This document shows, piece after piece, positions 1 through 5,798 of a DNA stretch of 20,863 bases; position 1 is the first letter of the stretch; every line of letters starts with the position of its first letter. The DNA is taken from assembly GCF_002505485.1 (NCBI RefSeq), contig NZ_DAVG01000029.1, positions 1 through 20,863 of the forward strand, in the 5' to 3' direction. A model generated the notes under the pieces. The model worked only from the letters and a program-made list of their open reading frames with translations, was not told the origin of the DNA and made no database searches. Both the position numbers and the translations under genes were made by a program. The stretch is from Methanosarcina sp. UBA5. GTDB taxonomy: Archaea; Halobacteriota; Methanosarcinia; Methanosarcinales; Methanosarcinaceae.

Positions 1-2
1 AG

Positions 3-128
3 CAGTACCGGAGATACTAACCAATCAAGCACACTGATCAACAAAAGCAGTGCTCCACCGCATTGTGTTGCTGGTGTCAACCCTTGAATACAGCAAAAAT
101 TAATCTGTTTCAAGTTCCATTCATTCAC
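3..128 (-). CDS. Partial small membrane protein, runs off left edge
   Basis: An open frame on the minus strand starts at a GTG (126-128) or at an in-frame TTG (111-113) and stays open to the window edge, giving 42 codons. The TTG start is 11 bases after a GGTGA ribosome-binding match, which makes it the better start. The peptide has two adjacent cysteines (FCCIQG) and then a hydrophobic run (GGALLLLISVLDWLV) that would span a membrane. It lies downstream of the recombinase on the same strand with about 200 bases between them. I do not recognise a family. The C-terminus is missing, so it could still be a chance frame. Confidence 0.35.
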   Translation of the reverse strand, partial: MNEWNLKQINFCCIQGLTPATQCGGALLLLISVLDWLVSPVL

Positions 129-327
129 CTTTCTATATTATTTACTAGTGGGGAATCACACCCGATCGGTGAAATCTCTATGGTATCACAAGTTGATTGT
201 AGGGAATTGGCTACCCTTACCTGCAACACTCTATAATTAATTTATACCTTTATATATACTTAATCATTCTACAAATTATAAAAACGTCTTCATTTATAAT
301 ATATAAATAATCTTTAAAATTATAAAA
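129..327. other. AT-rich spacer between partial ORF and recombinase
   Basis: This stretch is AT-rich with no convincing ORF. An imperfect inverted repeat lies near 200-235 (TTGTAGG against CCTGCAA, including one G-T pair). It could belong to a terminator for the recombinase gene on the minus strand or to a recombination site, but nothing distinguishes these. No tRNA gene or tRNA 3' end is visible. Confidence 0.4.
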
Positions 328-1452
328 TTAATAATTTATATTGTTTAAGACATTCTGCAAATTGGATAAAATACCGGGATTATTTTTTTCAAGTTGATTA
401 AGTACACTAAGTAGTACAGTACTTTTATCATCTTTTATTTTTGTGCTTGATATCTCATTAAGAGGCATTCCACACTTAAAACAAAAAGAGGCTTTCTTAT
501 CTTGAATTTCTTTGCAGCGAGGACATTTTACAGCTTTTAAGGTATTGTCCTGTTCAGCTTCAGCAGTCTCTATCCCATTCATTTTCAAAATAGCGTTATC
601 AATATCTTTTCCTGAAAGATGAACATAAACACTAGCCATAGTTGATGATTTTGTCCACCCTAAAAACTCCTTCAATTGTTGTTCAGTAAGGTGTTCTGCC
701 AAATGGGTTGCTCTTGCATGTCTAAACGCATGGGGATGCACTCTTTCTGTCTGTATCCCTGCCCTTTCTGCGATCTTATGGAGCTGGTTAGCCAGTCCTA
801 CATTAGTAATAACATTGTATGGAAACTTGTTAGAGCAGAAAAGGTAAGCACTTGGATCATTTTTCAAAGGATGGGTTTCTATCCACTGCCTTAAATAAGA
901 AGAAGCTAAAACCAGTCTAATGCGGCGACTGCCTGTCTTCCCTTTTTGAATATTGAGTATAGACCCATTATCATCAAAAGTTACGTGTTTAAGTTGTACA
1001 TTTAGCAGTTCTCCCCTCCTTGCGCCACTTTCGTAAAATGTGGCGACGATGGACCTGTCCCTGTTGTTCCTGCACGCTTCGATTAGTTTCTCAATTTCGT
1101 CTCGTGTTAGTATGTTATCTGGTATTTTTCCGTCCTTTAATTTTCGCAATTTAATGACTGCTCCGAGATCAGGATTAACGTAACCTAAAAACTTCTTGAG
1201 TACCATTTTGATCCGCTGTTTTGTGAATGGTGAATACTTTATGATTTTACCGGCTTTAGTTGTCCGTTTGTAGTTATCTATAAAATCCAAGTAGTCGTAT
1301 ATGTCGTCTGGTGTAAACGTTTGTAAATCCTTGTCGCCACACCAATTAATAAATGGTTTGAGGGTAGTTTCAGCTGTTGCGATGGTTGCTTCTTTAAGTC
1401 CATCGGCTTTGCACTTTCTTAAGTAGTCCTTTAAGACCTTCTGATTATTCAT
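328..1452 (-). CDS. Tyrosine recombinase/integrase with C-terminal zinc ribbon
   Basis: This is a 374-residue site-specific recombinase of the phage-integrase (XerC/D-like) family, which cuts and rejoins DNA through a 3'-phosphotyrosine. An N-terminal SAM-like core-binding domain (about residues 5-95) precedes the catalytic domain (about 110-290). The expected catalytic residues are visible: Arg145 in GARRGELL, Lys172 in KGKTGSRR, His241 and Arg244 in HAFRHARATH, Trp266 in FLGW replacing the common second His, and nucleophile Tyr276 in SVYVHLSG. After the catalytic domain comes a zinc ribbon with CPRC (310-313) and CFKC (324-327), then a Leu/Asn-rich tail. Such ribbons occur on archaeal recombinases and could help DNA or partner binding. 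The frame is intact and the length is typical. It is not next to a tRNA, and I found no direct-repeat att pair, so whether it belongs to an integrated element or is a resident recombinase is open. Confidence 0.9.
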   Translation of the reverse strand: MNNQKVLKDYLRKCKADGLKEATIATAETTLKPFINWCGDKDLQTFTPDDIYDYLDFIDNYKRTTKAGKIIKYSPFTKQRIKMVLKKFLGYVNPDLGAVIKLRKLKDGKIPDNILTRDEIEKLIEACRNNRDRSIVATFYESGARRGELLNVQLKHVTFDDNGSILNIQKGKTGSRRIRLVLASSYLRQWIETHPLKNDPSAYLFCSNKFPYNVITNVGLANQLHKIAERAGIQTERVHPHAFRHARATHLAEHLTEQQLKEFLGWTKSSTMASVYVHLSGKDIDNAILKMNGIETAEAEQDNTLKAVKCPRCKEIQDKKASFCFKCGMPLNEISSTKIKDDKSTVLLSVLNQLEKNNPGILSNLQNVLNNINY

Positions 1453-1544
1453 GATAGTATAATTGAGTCCATGACAGATAAACAGTATAGGTTTCTTTAT
1501 TTGTTAGCTGAAAACAATATGTTTTGCCTTTGTACCCTTATTTA

Positions 1545-1558
1545 GAGTCGGCAGACTC
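1545..1558 (-). terminator. Possible hairpin downstream of the YHS gene
   Basis: GAGTC (1545-1549) and GACTC (1554-1558) form a perfect five-base-pair stem with a four-base loop, about 50 bases past the YHS stop on the minus strand. The following sequence is AT-rich but has no clear T-run, so a terminator role is weak. Confidence 0.3.
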
Positions 1559-1609
1559 GGCTTCACACTTTATTAGTCTTGAATCCAGAAGGCCTTCGTA
1601 TTTTCTACT

Positions 1610-1753
1610 TTAGGACTCGATGTATTTCTCCGGATTTTCGTCAAACCTCTTTTTATCTGAAAGGGCGCAGAAGTAGTACATTTTTCCTTTGTACTCGCTC
1701 TTGAACCTCGCTTCCTTTTCTTCAAGTTCCATCTTGCAGACAGGGTCAACCAC
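1610..1753 (-). CDS. 47-residue stand-alone YHS-domain protein
   Basis: This short minus-strand frame begins at GTG (1751-1753), has GGGGGT about 13 bases upstream, and ends with TAA at 1610-1612. The peptide reads VDPVCKMELEEKEARF near its start, KGKMYYFCALSDKKRF in the middle and NPEKYIES at the end. That is the full pattern of a YHS domain: DPVC-K/M, then YYFC, then F...NPEKY. YHS domains occur alone and fused to heavy-metal ATPases, and the two cysteines (residues 6 and 29) are probable metal ligands. The gene is divergent from the ICMT-like gene, whose start is about 90-115 bases away. Together with the Met-rich and SHOCT neighbours it supports a metal-related (perhaps copper) role, which is an inference. 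Confidence 0.8.
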   Translation of the reverse strand: MVDPVCKMELEEKEARFKSEYKGKMYYFCALSDKKRFDENPEKYIES

Positions 1754-1867
1754 TATTATAATAATACCCCCAATAATTAAAGATACGTTAAGCTATTTCT
1801 ATTTTTCACCGGATAAGAGATTTGAGAGGAATTTAATCTGGTACATGAAATTCAATTTAAACTTGCT

Positions 1868-2452
1868 TTGACAGTCTTGCTTTTGATAGATGGTGGTGTC
1901 AGGTTGTACTACCAGAGGGGCCGTAGAAAATTCAAAAGGGCAGTGGTAAAACACGAACAAAGAGAGAAATTCCTTTACTATCTTGTCGGCCTGGGGCTTA
2001 TTCCAATACTCTTTTACTTGCTTACCTCCTGGATAGACACATTTCGCTTTCCTTTCCCTCCAGGAGTTCGCTGGCTTGGAGCAGGGTTAATTTTTGCGGG
2101 CGATCTTCTCTTTATCTGGTCTCACAGGGCTTTAGGCAGAAACTGGTCTCCCGTCCTTGAAATTCGTAAAGGACATATTCTGGTAACCAGTGGCCCTTAC
2201 AAATTCATCAGGCATCCCATGTATGCAGCTATCTTCATAATAGGAATAGGGATTTCACTTTTTTCTTCCAACTGGATAGTTGCCCTATCCTATATGCTGC
2301 CAGTAATCTTCATGTACCTGATCCGGATAGCCGACGAAGAGAAAATGATGATAGAAAAATTCGGAGATGAATACAGAGCGTACATGATAAGGACAGGACG
2401 TTTGATACCAAAGCTGAGGATCTCGAGGCCTTTTTATAAAAGGTACCTCTGA
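1868..2452 (+). CDS. ICMT/PEMT-family membrane methyltransferase, start uncertain
   Basis: This is an integral membrane protein of the isoprenylcysteine carboxyl methyltransferase/phospholipid methyltransferase superfamily, which methylates hydrophobic substrates with SAM. It has several hydrophobic segments and the C-terminal cofactor region with GPYKFIRHPMYAA (RHPMY at residues 115-119), EEKMMIEKFGDEYRAY (from 157) and RLIPKL. The substrate cannot be told; archaeal members are largely uncharacterised. The TTG at 1868 has no ribosome-binding site, and the frame is open back to 1826. An ATG at 1845 (reading MKFNL) lies 15 bases after GAGAGG but is in another frame. One extra A in the AAA at 1859-1861 would join them into a 202-residue protein beginning MKFNLKLALTVLLLI. 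The 3' end overlaps a small convergent ORF by 19 bases if that ORF's frame is restored. Confidence 0.8.
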   Translation: MTVLLLIDGGVRLYYQRGRRKFKRAVVKHEQREKFLYYLVGLGLIPILFYLLTSWIDTFRFPFPPGVRWLGAGLIFAGDLLFIWSHRALGRNWSPVLEIRKGHILVTSGPYKFIRHPMYAAIFIIGIGISLFSSNWIVALSYMLPVIFMYLIRIADEEKMMIEKFGDEYRAYMIRTGRLIPKLRISRPFYKRYL

Positions 2453-2522
2453 ATTCCAAAAGCCACGCCAGAAGCAGCAAAAAGAAAATAAAGATTAATT
2501 TCGTTTTACTTTCCTCCATCAC
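2434..2522 (-). pseudogene. Very small membrane peptide gene, apparently frameshifted
   Basis: A GTG at 2520-2522 overlaps the stop of the SHOCT gene by four bases (GTGA), a typical sign of translational coupling. It is followed by ATG and reads MEESKTKLIFIFF. The unshifted frame then runs on antisense through the ICMT-like gene for 70 codons. One extra base in the A-run at 2479-2483 (T-run on the coding strand) would give instead a 29-residue membrane peptide ending AASGVAFGIQRYLL and TAA at 2434-2436, a much more natural end point. It could be a decayed gene, a sequencing error, or an unbroken 70-residue ORF. The family is unknown. Confidence 0.4.
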
Positions 2523-2758
2523 TCCAGGCGCTTTCTCATTTCTTCAAATTCTTCTTCAGTAATTTCACCTTTTGCATATCTTTCCTTTGCAATATCCAAC
2601 GCAGACTTCTCTTCACCACTTCGAGTTCTATTTTGCTCAACAAACCATTTAATTAACAGATAAGCTAGCACAATTATAAAAATCCAGAACAGTAATCCGA
2701 AAAACATACCTCCGTACCCCATCATGCCGTAACCGTAATCGCCCATAAATCCATTCAT
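2519..2758 (-). CDS. Small SHOCT-domain membrane protein
   Basis: This 79-residue protein starts at ATG 2758, chosen because the ribosome-binding match GGGAG lies about 8-10 bases upstream. A GTG at 2767 gives 82 residues but sits too close to that site. A Gly/Met/Tyr-rich N-terminus (GDYGYGMMGYGGMF) is followed by one membrane span (FGLLFWIFIIVLAYLLI), a charged linker and a C-terminal SHOCT motif: LDIAKERYAKGEITEEEFEE, then MRKRLE. SHOCT modules are short helical C-terminal elements, probably for oligomerisation or partner binding; their biochemical role is not settled. The Met-rich N-terminus resembles the repeats of the next gene and the large Met-rich protein at 5.8-7.5 kb, so a shared metal-related function is plausible. 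The stop overlaps the start of the small downstream ORF. Confidence 0.85.
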   Translation of the reverse strand: MNGFMGDYGYGMMGYGGMFFGLLFWIFIIVLAYLLIKWFVEQNRTRSGEEKSALDIAKERYAKGEITEEEFEEMRKRLE

Positions 2759-3024
2759 TGTCACCACTCCCTTAACCGAAATTATATTTTGAATACATAT
2801 TTACATCTAGGTTATTCAAATTCTGTAATTACTGAAAACTCTCTATCTCTCACTTCCTTTCTTGAGCTTCTTCCGTCCTTTCAGTGATTTCAACTTGCTG
2901 AATGTTTATAGCTGCAAAAGATGTGGAAATCTCCAATCCAGATACTAAAACCCGGAAAAATGTAAATTAAAAAATTTAGCTTTTAAAGTACTTGAAATTG
3001 CAGTACCAGGCTACCAACAGAAAT
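2759..3024. other. Spacer upstream of SHOCT gene
   Basis: About 260 AT-rich bases lie between the SHOCT gene and the PepSY-like gene, both on the minus strand. They probably carry the SHOCT promoter and the end of the upstream transcript. I see no convincing ORF or strong hairpin. Confidence 0.4.
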
Positions 3025-3738
3025 TCAGCTTGTTGTGTTCATCCCGCCCAGATAAGATCCATGCCAGGTATGCACCCAGATCTGACCGTTATAGGCATTT
3101 ACGCTCAGCATCCCTTCAATATCTTGTCTTCCAAAATCAAAAGTGTAATAACCGGGCATTTCGTTAGATTCCATTATCTGTGCTTCGGGCAAGTAACCCC
3201 CCAAGAAATCCTTAGTCAAGTTTTCTGCTTCTGCCAGATCGTATTCAGGCCCTCCGGTCGTTGTTCTGCCAGCTCCAAAGCGTGTGTTCCACATCATGTT
3301 TGGTCCTGGTTCAGGATAGACTGATCCTGAATAGCGGTCCACTAGCACTTCGGCTATATACTGACTGCTGTTTGTGTCCTTTAAAACAGCATAATAGTTG
3401 CCGCTGAATACCATGAAATCTTCAACTTCAAGGTTTGAACCGTACTGCCGGGAAAAATTTTGCATACTTTTCAGAGCTTCATCCTGGGTTACAGGTTTAG
3501 ACTCTGGATAATATATCGCCATCATATTGCCAGTCATCATGCTACCCATCATTCCAGAGCCATAGCCATAATTGTAGCCTGGATTATTCATCATTCCAGA
3601 GCCATAGCCATGATTGTAGCCTGGATTATTCATCATTCCCGGCCCATAGCCATAATTGTAGCCTGGATTATTCATCATTCCCGGCCCCATATGCCCGGGC
3701 TGATAACCACCAGTGTCATAGGTCGACTTATATATCAT
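3025..3738 (-). CDS. PepSY-like secreted/anchored protein with Gly-Met-Tyr repeats, N-terminus displaced
   Basis: The open frame gives 237 residues. Residues 14-66 are three near-identical 14-residue units of the type GMMNNPGYNYGYGP plus partial copies. Two PepSY-like segments follow, one around residues 80-140 (ALKSMQNFSRQYG ... AEVLVDRYSGSVYPEPG) and one around 165-230 (DLAEAENLTKDFLGGYLP ... FDFGRQDIEG ... GQIWVHTWHGSYLG). PepSY domains are extracytoplasmic modules first described as peptidase inhibitors. The frame lacks a signal, but just upstream it continues open through a clear membrane segment (ICLLLLTVITLLTFLAF), and the natural start ATG (3816-3818, with GAGGTGAT ahead) is in another frame across an A7 run. 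With one extra A the protein is 264 residues and membrane anchored. The Met-rich repeat suggests metal contact, which is an inference. Confidence 0.75.
   Translation of the reverse strand: MIYKSTYDTGGYQPGHMGPGMMNNPGYNYGYGPGMMNNPGYNHGYGSGMMNNPGYNYGYGSGMMGSMMTGNMMAIYYPESKPVTQDEALKSMQNFSRQYGSNLEVEDFMVFSGNYYAVLKDTNSSQYIAEVLVDRYSGSVYPEPGPNMMWNTRFGAGRTTTGGPEYDLAEAENLTKDFLGGYLPEAQIMESNEMPGYYTFDFGRQDIEGMLSVNAYNGQIWVHTWHGSYLGGMNTTS
3556..3681 (-). repeat. Three tandem 42-bp repeats inside the PepSY-like gene
   Basis: Units lie at 3556-3597, 3598-3639 and 3640-3681, differing at only a few bases, with degenerate flanking copies. The unit is 14 codons, so copy-number change keeps the frame. It encodes the GMMNNPGYNYGYG unit. 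The near identity implies recent expansion. Confidence 0.9.
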
Positions 3739-3818
3739 TGGCCTGAAAGCTAGAAAAGTAAGAAGTGTTATTACTGTTAGTAATAACAGGCAAATTATGA
3801 TATTTTTTTGTCTGTCAT
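3739..3818 (-). pseudogene. Out-of-frame start and membrane anchor of the PepSY-like gene
   Basis: ATG at 3816-3818 opens a seven-codon frame (MTDKKIS, stop). It is separated from the membrane-spanning codons of the main frame by the A7 run (T7 on the plus strand, 3803-3809). Adding one A, or a -1 ribosomal shift on the AAA AAA codons, yields MTDKKNIIICLLLL and joins the main frame. The segment is therefore the true 5' end of the gene at 3025-3738, either broken or bypassed by slippage. Confidence 0.65.
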
Positions 3819-3819
3819 A

Positions 3820-3827
3820 ATCACCTC
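3820..3827 (-). promoter_or_regulatory. Shine-Dalgarno site deciding the start of the PepSY-like gene
   Basis: The coding strand reads GAGGTGAT and is complementary to the archaeal 16S 3' end. It ends two bases before ATG 3818. No comparable site precedes the in-frame ATG at 3738, so translation should begin at 3818 and then needs the frame change. Confidence 0.75.
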
Positions 3828-4038
3828 AAGTTAAGTTCTGCCTTGGATTAAGTTCTTATAGAGAAATCAGCAATTAACTGGACTTTTTATTTACTCCTTA
3901 AATATCTTCATTGAATTTTTGCAAGCAACTCTGATTTAACTATGTTTTGGAAGAAGAATACACTTAAACTCTTGGAACTAACTCAAGACGTGATGCTTTG
4001 AACAATTGAATAAGTTTGTTCAATTTTTGGTTTATTCT

Positions 4039-4208
4039 TTATGTAAAATCTCGGCCATGTTTCTGTGCTTCATTTTGAGACTCTAAACCTCGGCTTTCAA
4101 CCGTAAAGGTTAATGTCTCACCTTGCAGACAAAACCAGCGACCGTCATTACCCCAGTAATCAAAGATATACCAAACTATTTATAATTATCACCAAATACC
4201 TTAAACAT
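4039..4208 (-). pseudogene. Small unknown protein gene, single-base frameshift
   Basis: An ATG at 4206-4208 reads MFKVFGDNYK and then stops. The next frame is open from 4179 to a TAA at 4039-4041 and reads IVWYIFDYWGNDGRWF, then CLQGETLTFTVESRGL, then ESQNEAQKHGRDFT. One extra A in the AAA of the TATAAATAG junction would join them into a 56-residue protein. The second part has ordinary protein composition, with an aromatic-rich beginning and a helical, charged end. I do not recognise the family. The start has no clear ribosome-binding site. It may be a decayed gene, a sequencing error, or a chance match. Confidence 0.35.
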
Positions 4209-4374
4209 ATATTTAAAACGTTGCAAATCATCCGACCTGCGGTATAAATCCAAGAGCCTTTGACATGAAACTGAAAATATTTTTTACCAAACATCCCCAG
4301 TGCTTCTTGCTTCTCCTTTCTTGCCAGCCTCTAGCACCTCAATACGAAAATTGGAAACAGGAACTAGAACAATT

Positions 4375-4493
4375 ATGAACGCTACAAATCCACTAAAGGA
4401 GCTTCAGTCAGAAGGAACTTCTCCGTTATTCTATGCCTGGTAGCTTTTCTGATGTCAATTACTTTTATCACAGTTAGAAGGTGCTATAAATGA
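4375..4493 (+). pseudogene. Very small membrane protein gene, apparently frameshifted
   Basis: ATG at 4375 reads MNATNPLKELQSEG and stops at TAG after 22 codons. The adjacent frame encodes a clean membrane segment, NFSVILCLVAFLMSITFITV, followed by RRCYK and TGA at 4491-4493. Restoring one A in the AAA near 4396 fuses them into a 39-residue single-span protein (MNATNPLKGASVRR plus the span). The family is unknown. The ribosome-binding match (AGGAAC) is poor and about 12 bases upstream. Confidence 0.35.
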
Positions 4494-4551
4494 AGTGATA
4501 TCTGCATATTCCTGGGCTTGCCCCCAGTACAATACCATAATGCCTGTAATC

Positions 4552-4739
4552 TTACGCCTGCAGTTCTTCTGGCTGTGAGCCCCACGATTTACTCCAGGTC
4601 AACCATAGAATGTATCCTGGTCCAAACAGGATATAGTCAGTCCCATCAGCACGACAAGAACCAAAAACGCTTTTTCTGCTAAACCTGCTCGATATATCGA
4701 ATATCTTTTAAAAGAATGTTGAATATTTGAATTTCTCAT
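4552..4739 (-). pseudogene. Small two-span membrane protein gene, single-base frameshift
   Basis: ATG at 4737-4739 reads MRNSNIQHSFKRYSIYRAGL, then AEKAFLVLVVLMG, a membrane segment. The same frame then degenerates and stops. The -1 frame continues with TDYILFGPGYILWLTW and SKSWGSQPEELQA, ending at TAA 4552-4554. One extra G in the GGG of ATGGGACT joins the parts into a 62-residue protein with two hydrophobic segments and a charged tail. The quality of both halves makes this the clearest of the small broken genes here. The family is not recognised. Confidence 0.5.
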
Positions 4740-4828
4740 AATGGTGCCGTGTCTTTTAGGACTCGTGCAACAATATTATTTTCTCGAATTAATATATATT
4801 AATAAATAAAATTATTCATGTGATCTGA

Positions 4829-5569
4829 TTGAGTAGTATGGTTGTCTGTGAAGAAATTATCTATATAGCCCTGCTTACACTGCTGGCAAGCCTGATCGGG
4901 ACTCTGGCCGGATTTGGAATATCCACAATCATGGTACCCGTTCTTCTGATCACCCTTCCTTTGTCTGAGACTTTACTCCTAGTGGGTATAATTCACTGGT
5001 TTAATGATATATGGAAGATAATTCTATTTCAGAAGGGAATAAGATGGAAGCTTCTTCTTGCTTTTGGCCTTCCCGGTATCCTTGCCAGTTTCCTGGGATC
5101 ATCTTTATCCCTAAGAGTCTCGCGTGAGATTCTCTCAAGAGCTTTAGGAATATTCCTTATAGCCTATGTTCTTTTCATTATCTTTAACCAAACCTTTAAA
5201 TTGAGCCAGAGATTATCGGTTGCAGTATCCAGTGGGGCCCTTACCGGGTTTTTTGCAGGTATCTTCGGCATAGGTGGGGAGATAAATGCAGCAGCTTTGA
5301 GCGCTTTCAATCTTGAGAAAGCCGTTTATGTTGTAACTGCAGGTGCCATATCCTTTATGATCGACTCTACTAGGATAGCAACCTATATACAAGGAGGTAC
5401 GAAGCTTGATCCTATCCTTGTATCAGGTTTTTTGATCTTCATACCCATCTCTTTAATTGGGGCAATGATCGGGAAAAGAGGAGTTGAAAAGATACCCCAG
5501 GAAAAATTCAGGAACTTTGTGGCAATTTTCATATTTTTATTTGGCTTAAAACTGGTACTGTTCCCATAG
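4829..5569 (+). CDS. TauE/SafE-family membrane permease
   Basis: This 246-residue, highly hydrophobic protein has about eight membrane segments arranged as two repeats. It fits the TauE/SafE (sulfite exporter/anion permease) family, which moves small anions such as sulfite, sulfoacetate or other organosulfur compounds. Family-like features are LIGTLAGFGISTIMVPVLL in the first repeat and SGALTGFFAGIFGIGG in the second. The substrate cannot be predicted. The start is either TTG 4829 or ATG 4838. A GTGATC match at 4820-4825 is three bases before the TTG and 12 before the ATG, so neither is decisive. The gene stands alone on the plus strand among minus-strand genes. It may supply or export a sulfur anion linked to the nearby thiol- and Met-rich proteins, but that is speculative. 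Confidence 0.8.
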   Translation: MSSMVVCEEIIYIALLTLLASLIGTLAGFGISTIMVPVLLITLPLSETLLLVGIIHWFNDIWKIILFQKGIRWKLLLAFGLPGILASFLGSSLSLRVSREILSRALGIFLIAYVLFIIFNQTFKLSQRLSVAVSSGALTGFFAGIFGIGGEINAAALSAFNLEKAVYVVTAGAISFMIDSTRIATYIQGGTKLDPILVSGFLIFIPISLIGAMIGKRGVEKIPQEKFRNFVAIFIFLFGLKLVLFP

Positions 5570-5735
5570 TTAGGCAGTACTTCCTGCTTTATCGTTTTTG
5601 AAAAATTTTATATTTTTTGTACCTTTGTGTTGAATTCATAATCTTTGTGTTGAGCTGATGTTATAGAACACTGAGGTAGGTAGCTTTTATCCTTAAGATG
5701 TAACACGAAAAATGTACAGCCAGCTAAAAAATAGA

Positions 5736-5753
5736 AGTGGGGCAGTTCCCACT
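5736..5753 (-). terminator. Hairpin plus T-run terminating the Met-rich gene
   Basis: AGTGGG (5736-5741) pairs perfectly with CCCACT (5748-5753) around a six-base loop. On the minus strand the stem is followed by CTATTTTTTAGC. It lies about 45 bases past the stop of the gene ending at 5799, so it fits a transcription terminator. Confidence 0.65.
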
Positions 5754-5798
5754 AATTCTAATTGCAGATCATCTTAACTTCTAGACTTAATAGACTTA

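Noticed and set aside
1..327. tRNA gene or att site next to the recombinase
   Set aside because: I looked for a cloverleaf or a tRNA 3' end on both strands and saw none. The only inverted repeat is short and imperfect.
1689..1871. Plus-strand 60-codon frame before the ICMT-like gene
   Set aside because: It overlaps the YHS gene in antisense and has low-complexity Ser/Ile/Leu content.
3556..3681. CRISPR-like direct repeats
   Set aside because: The 42-bp units abut with no spacers, are in frame and encode a protein repeat.
3460..3753. Plus-strand frame with repeated HHSRAIAIIVAWI units
   Set aside because: It is antisense to the 42-bp repeats of the PepSY-like gene. The other strand has the domain-like sequence and a membrane anchor.
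4375..4443. TAG at 4441-4443 as a pyrrolysine codon in the small ORF
   Set aside because: Reading through the TAG gives only two more codons before a TGA. A one-base frameshift explains the following membrane segment better.
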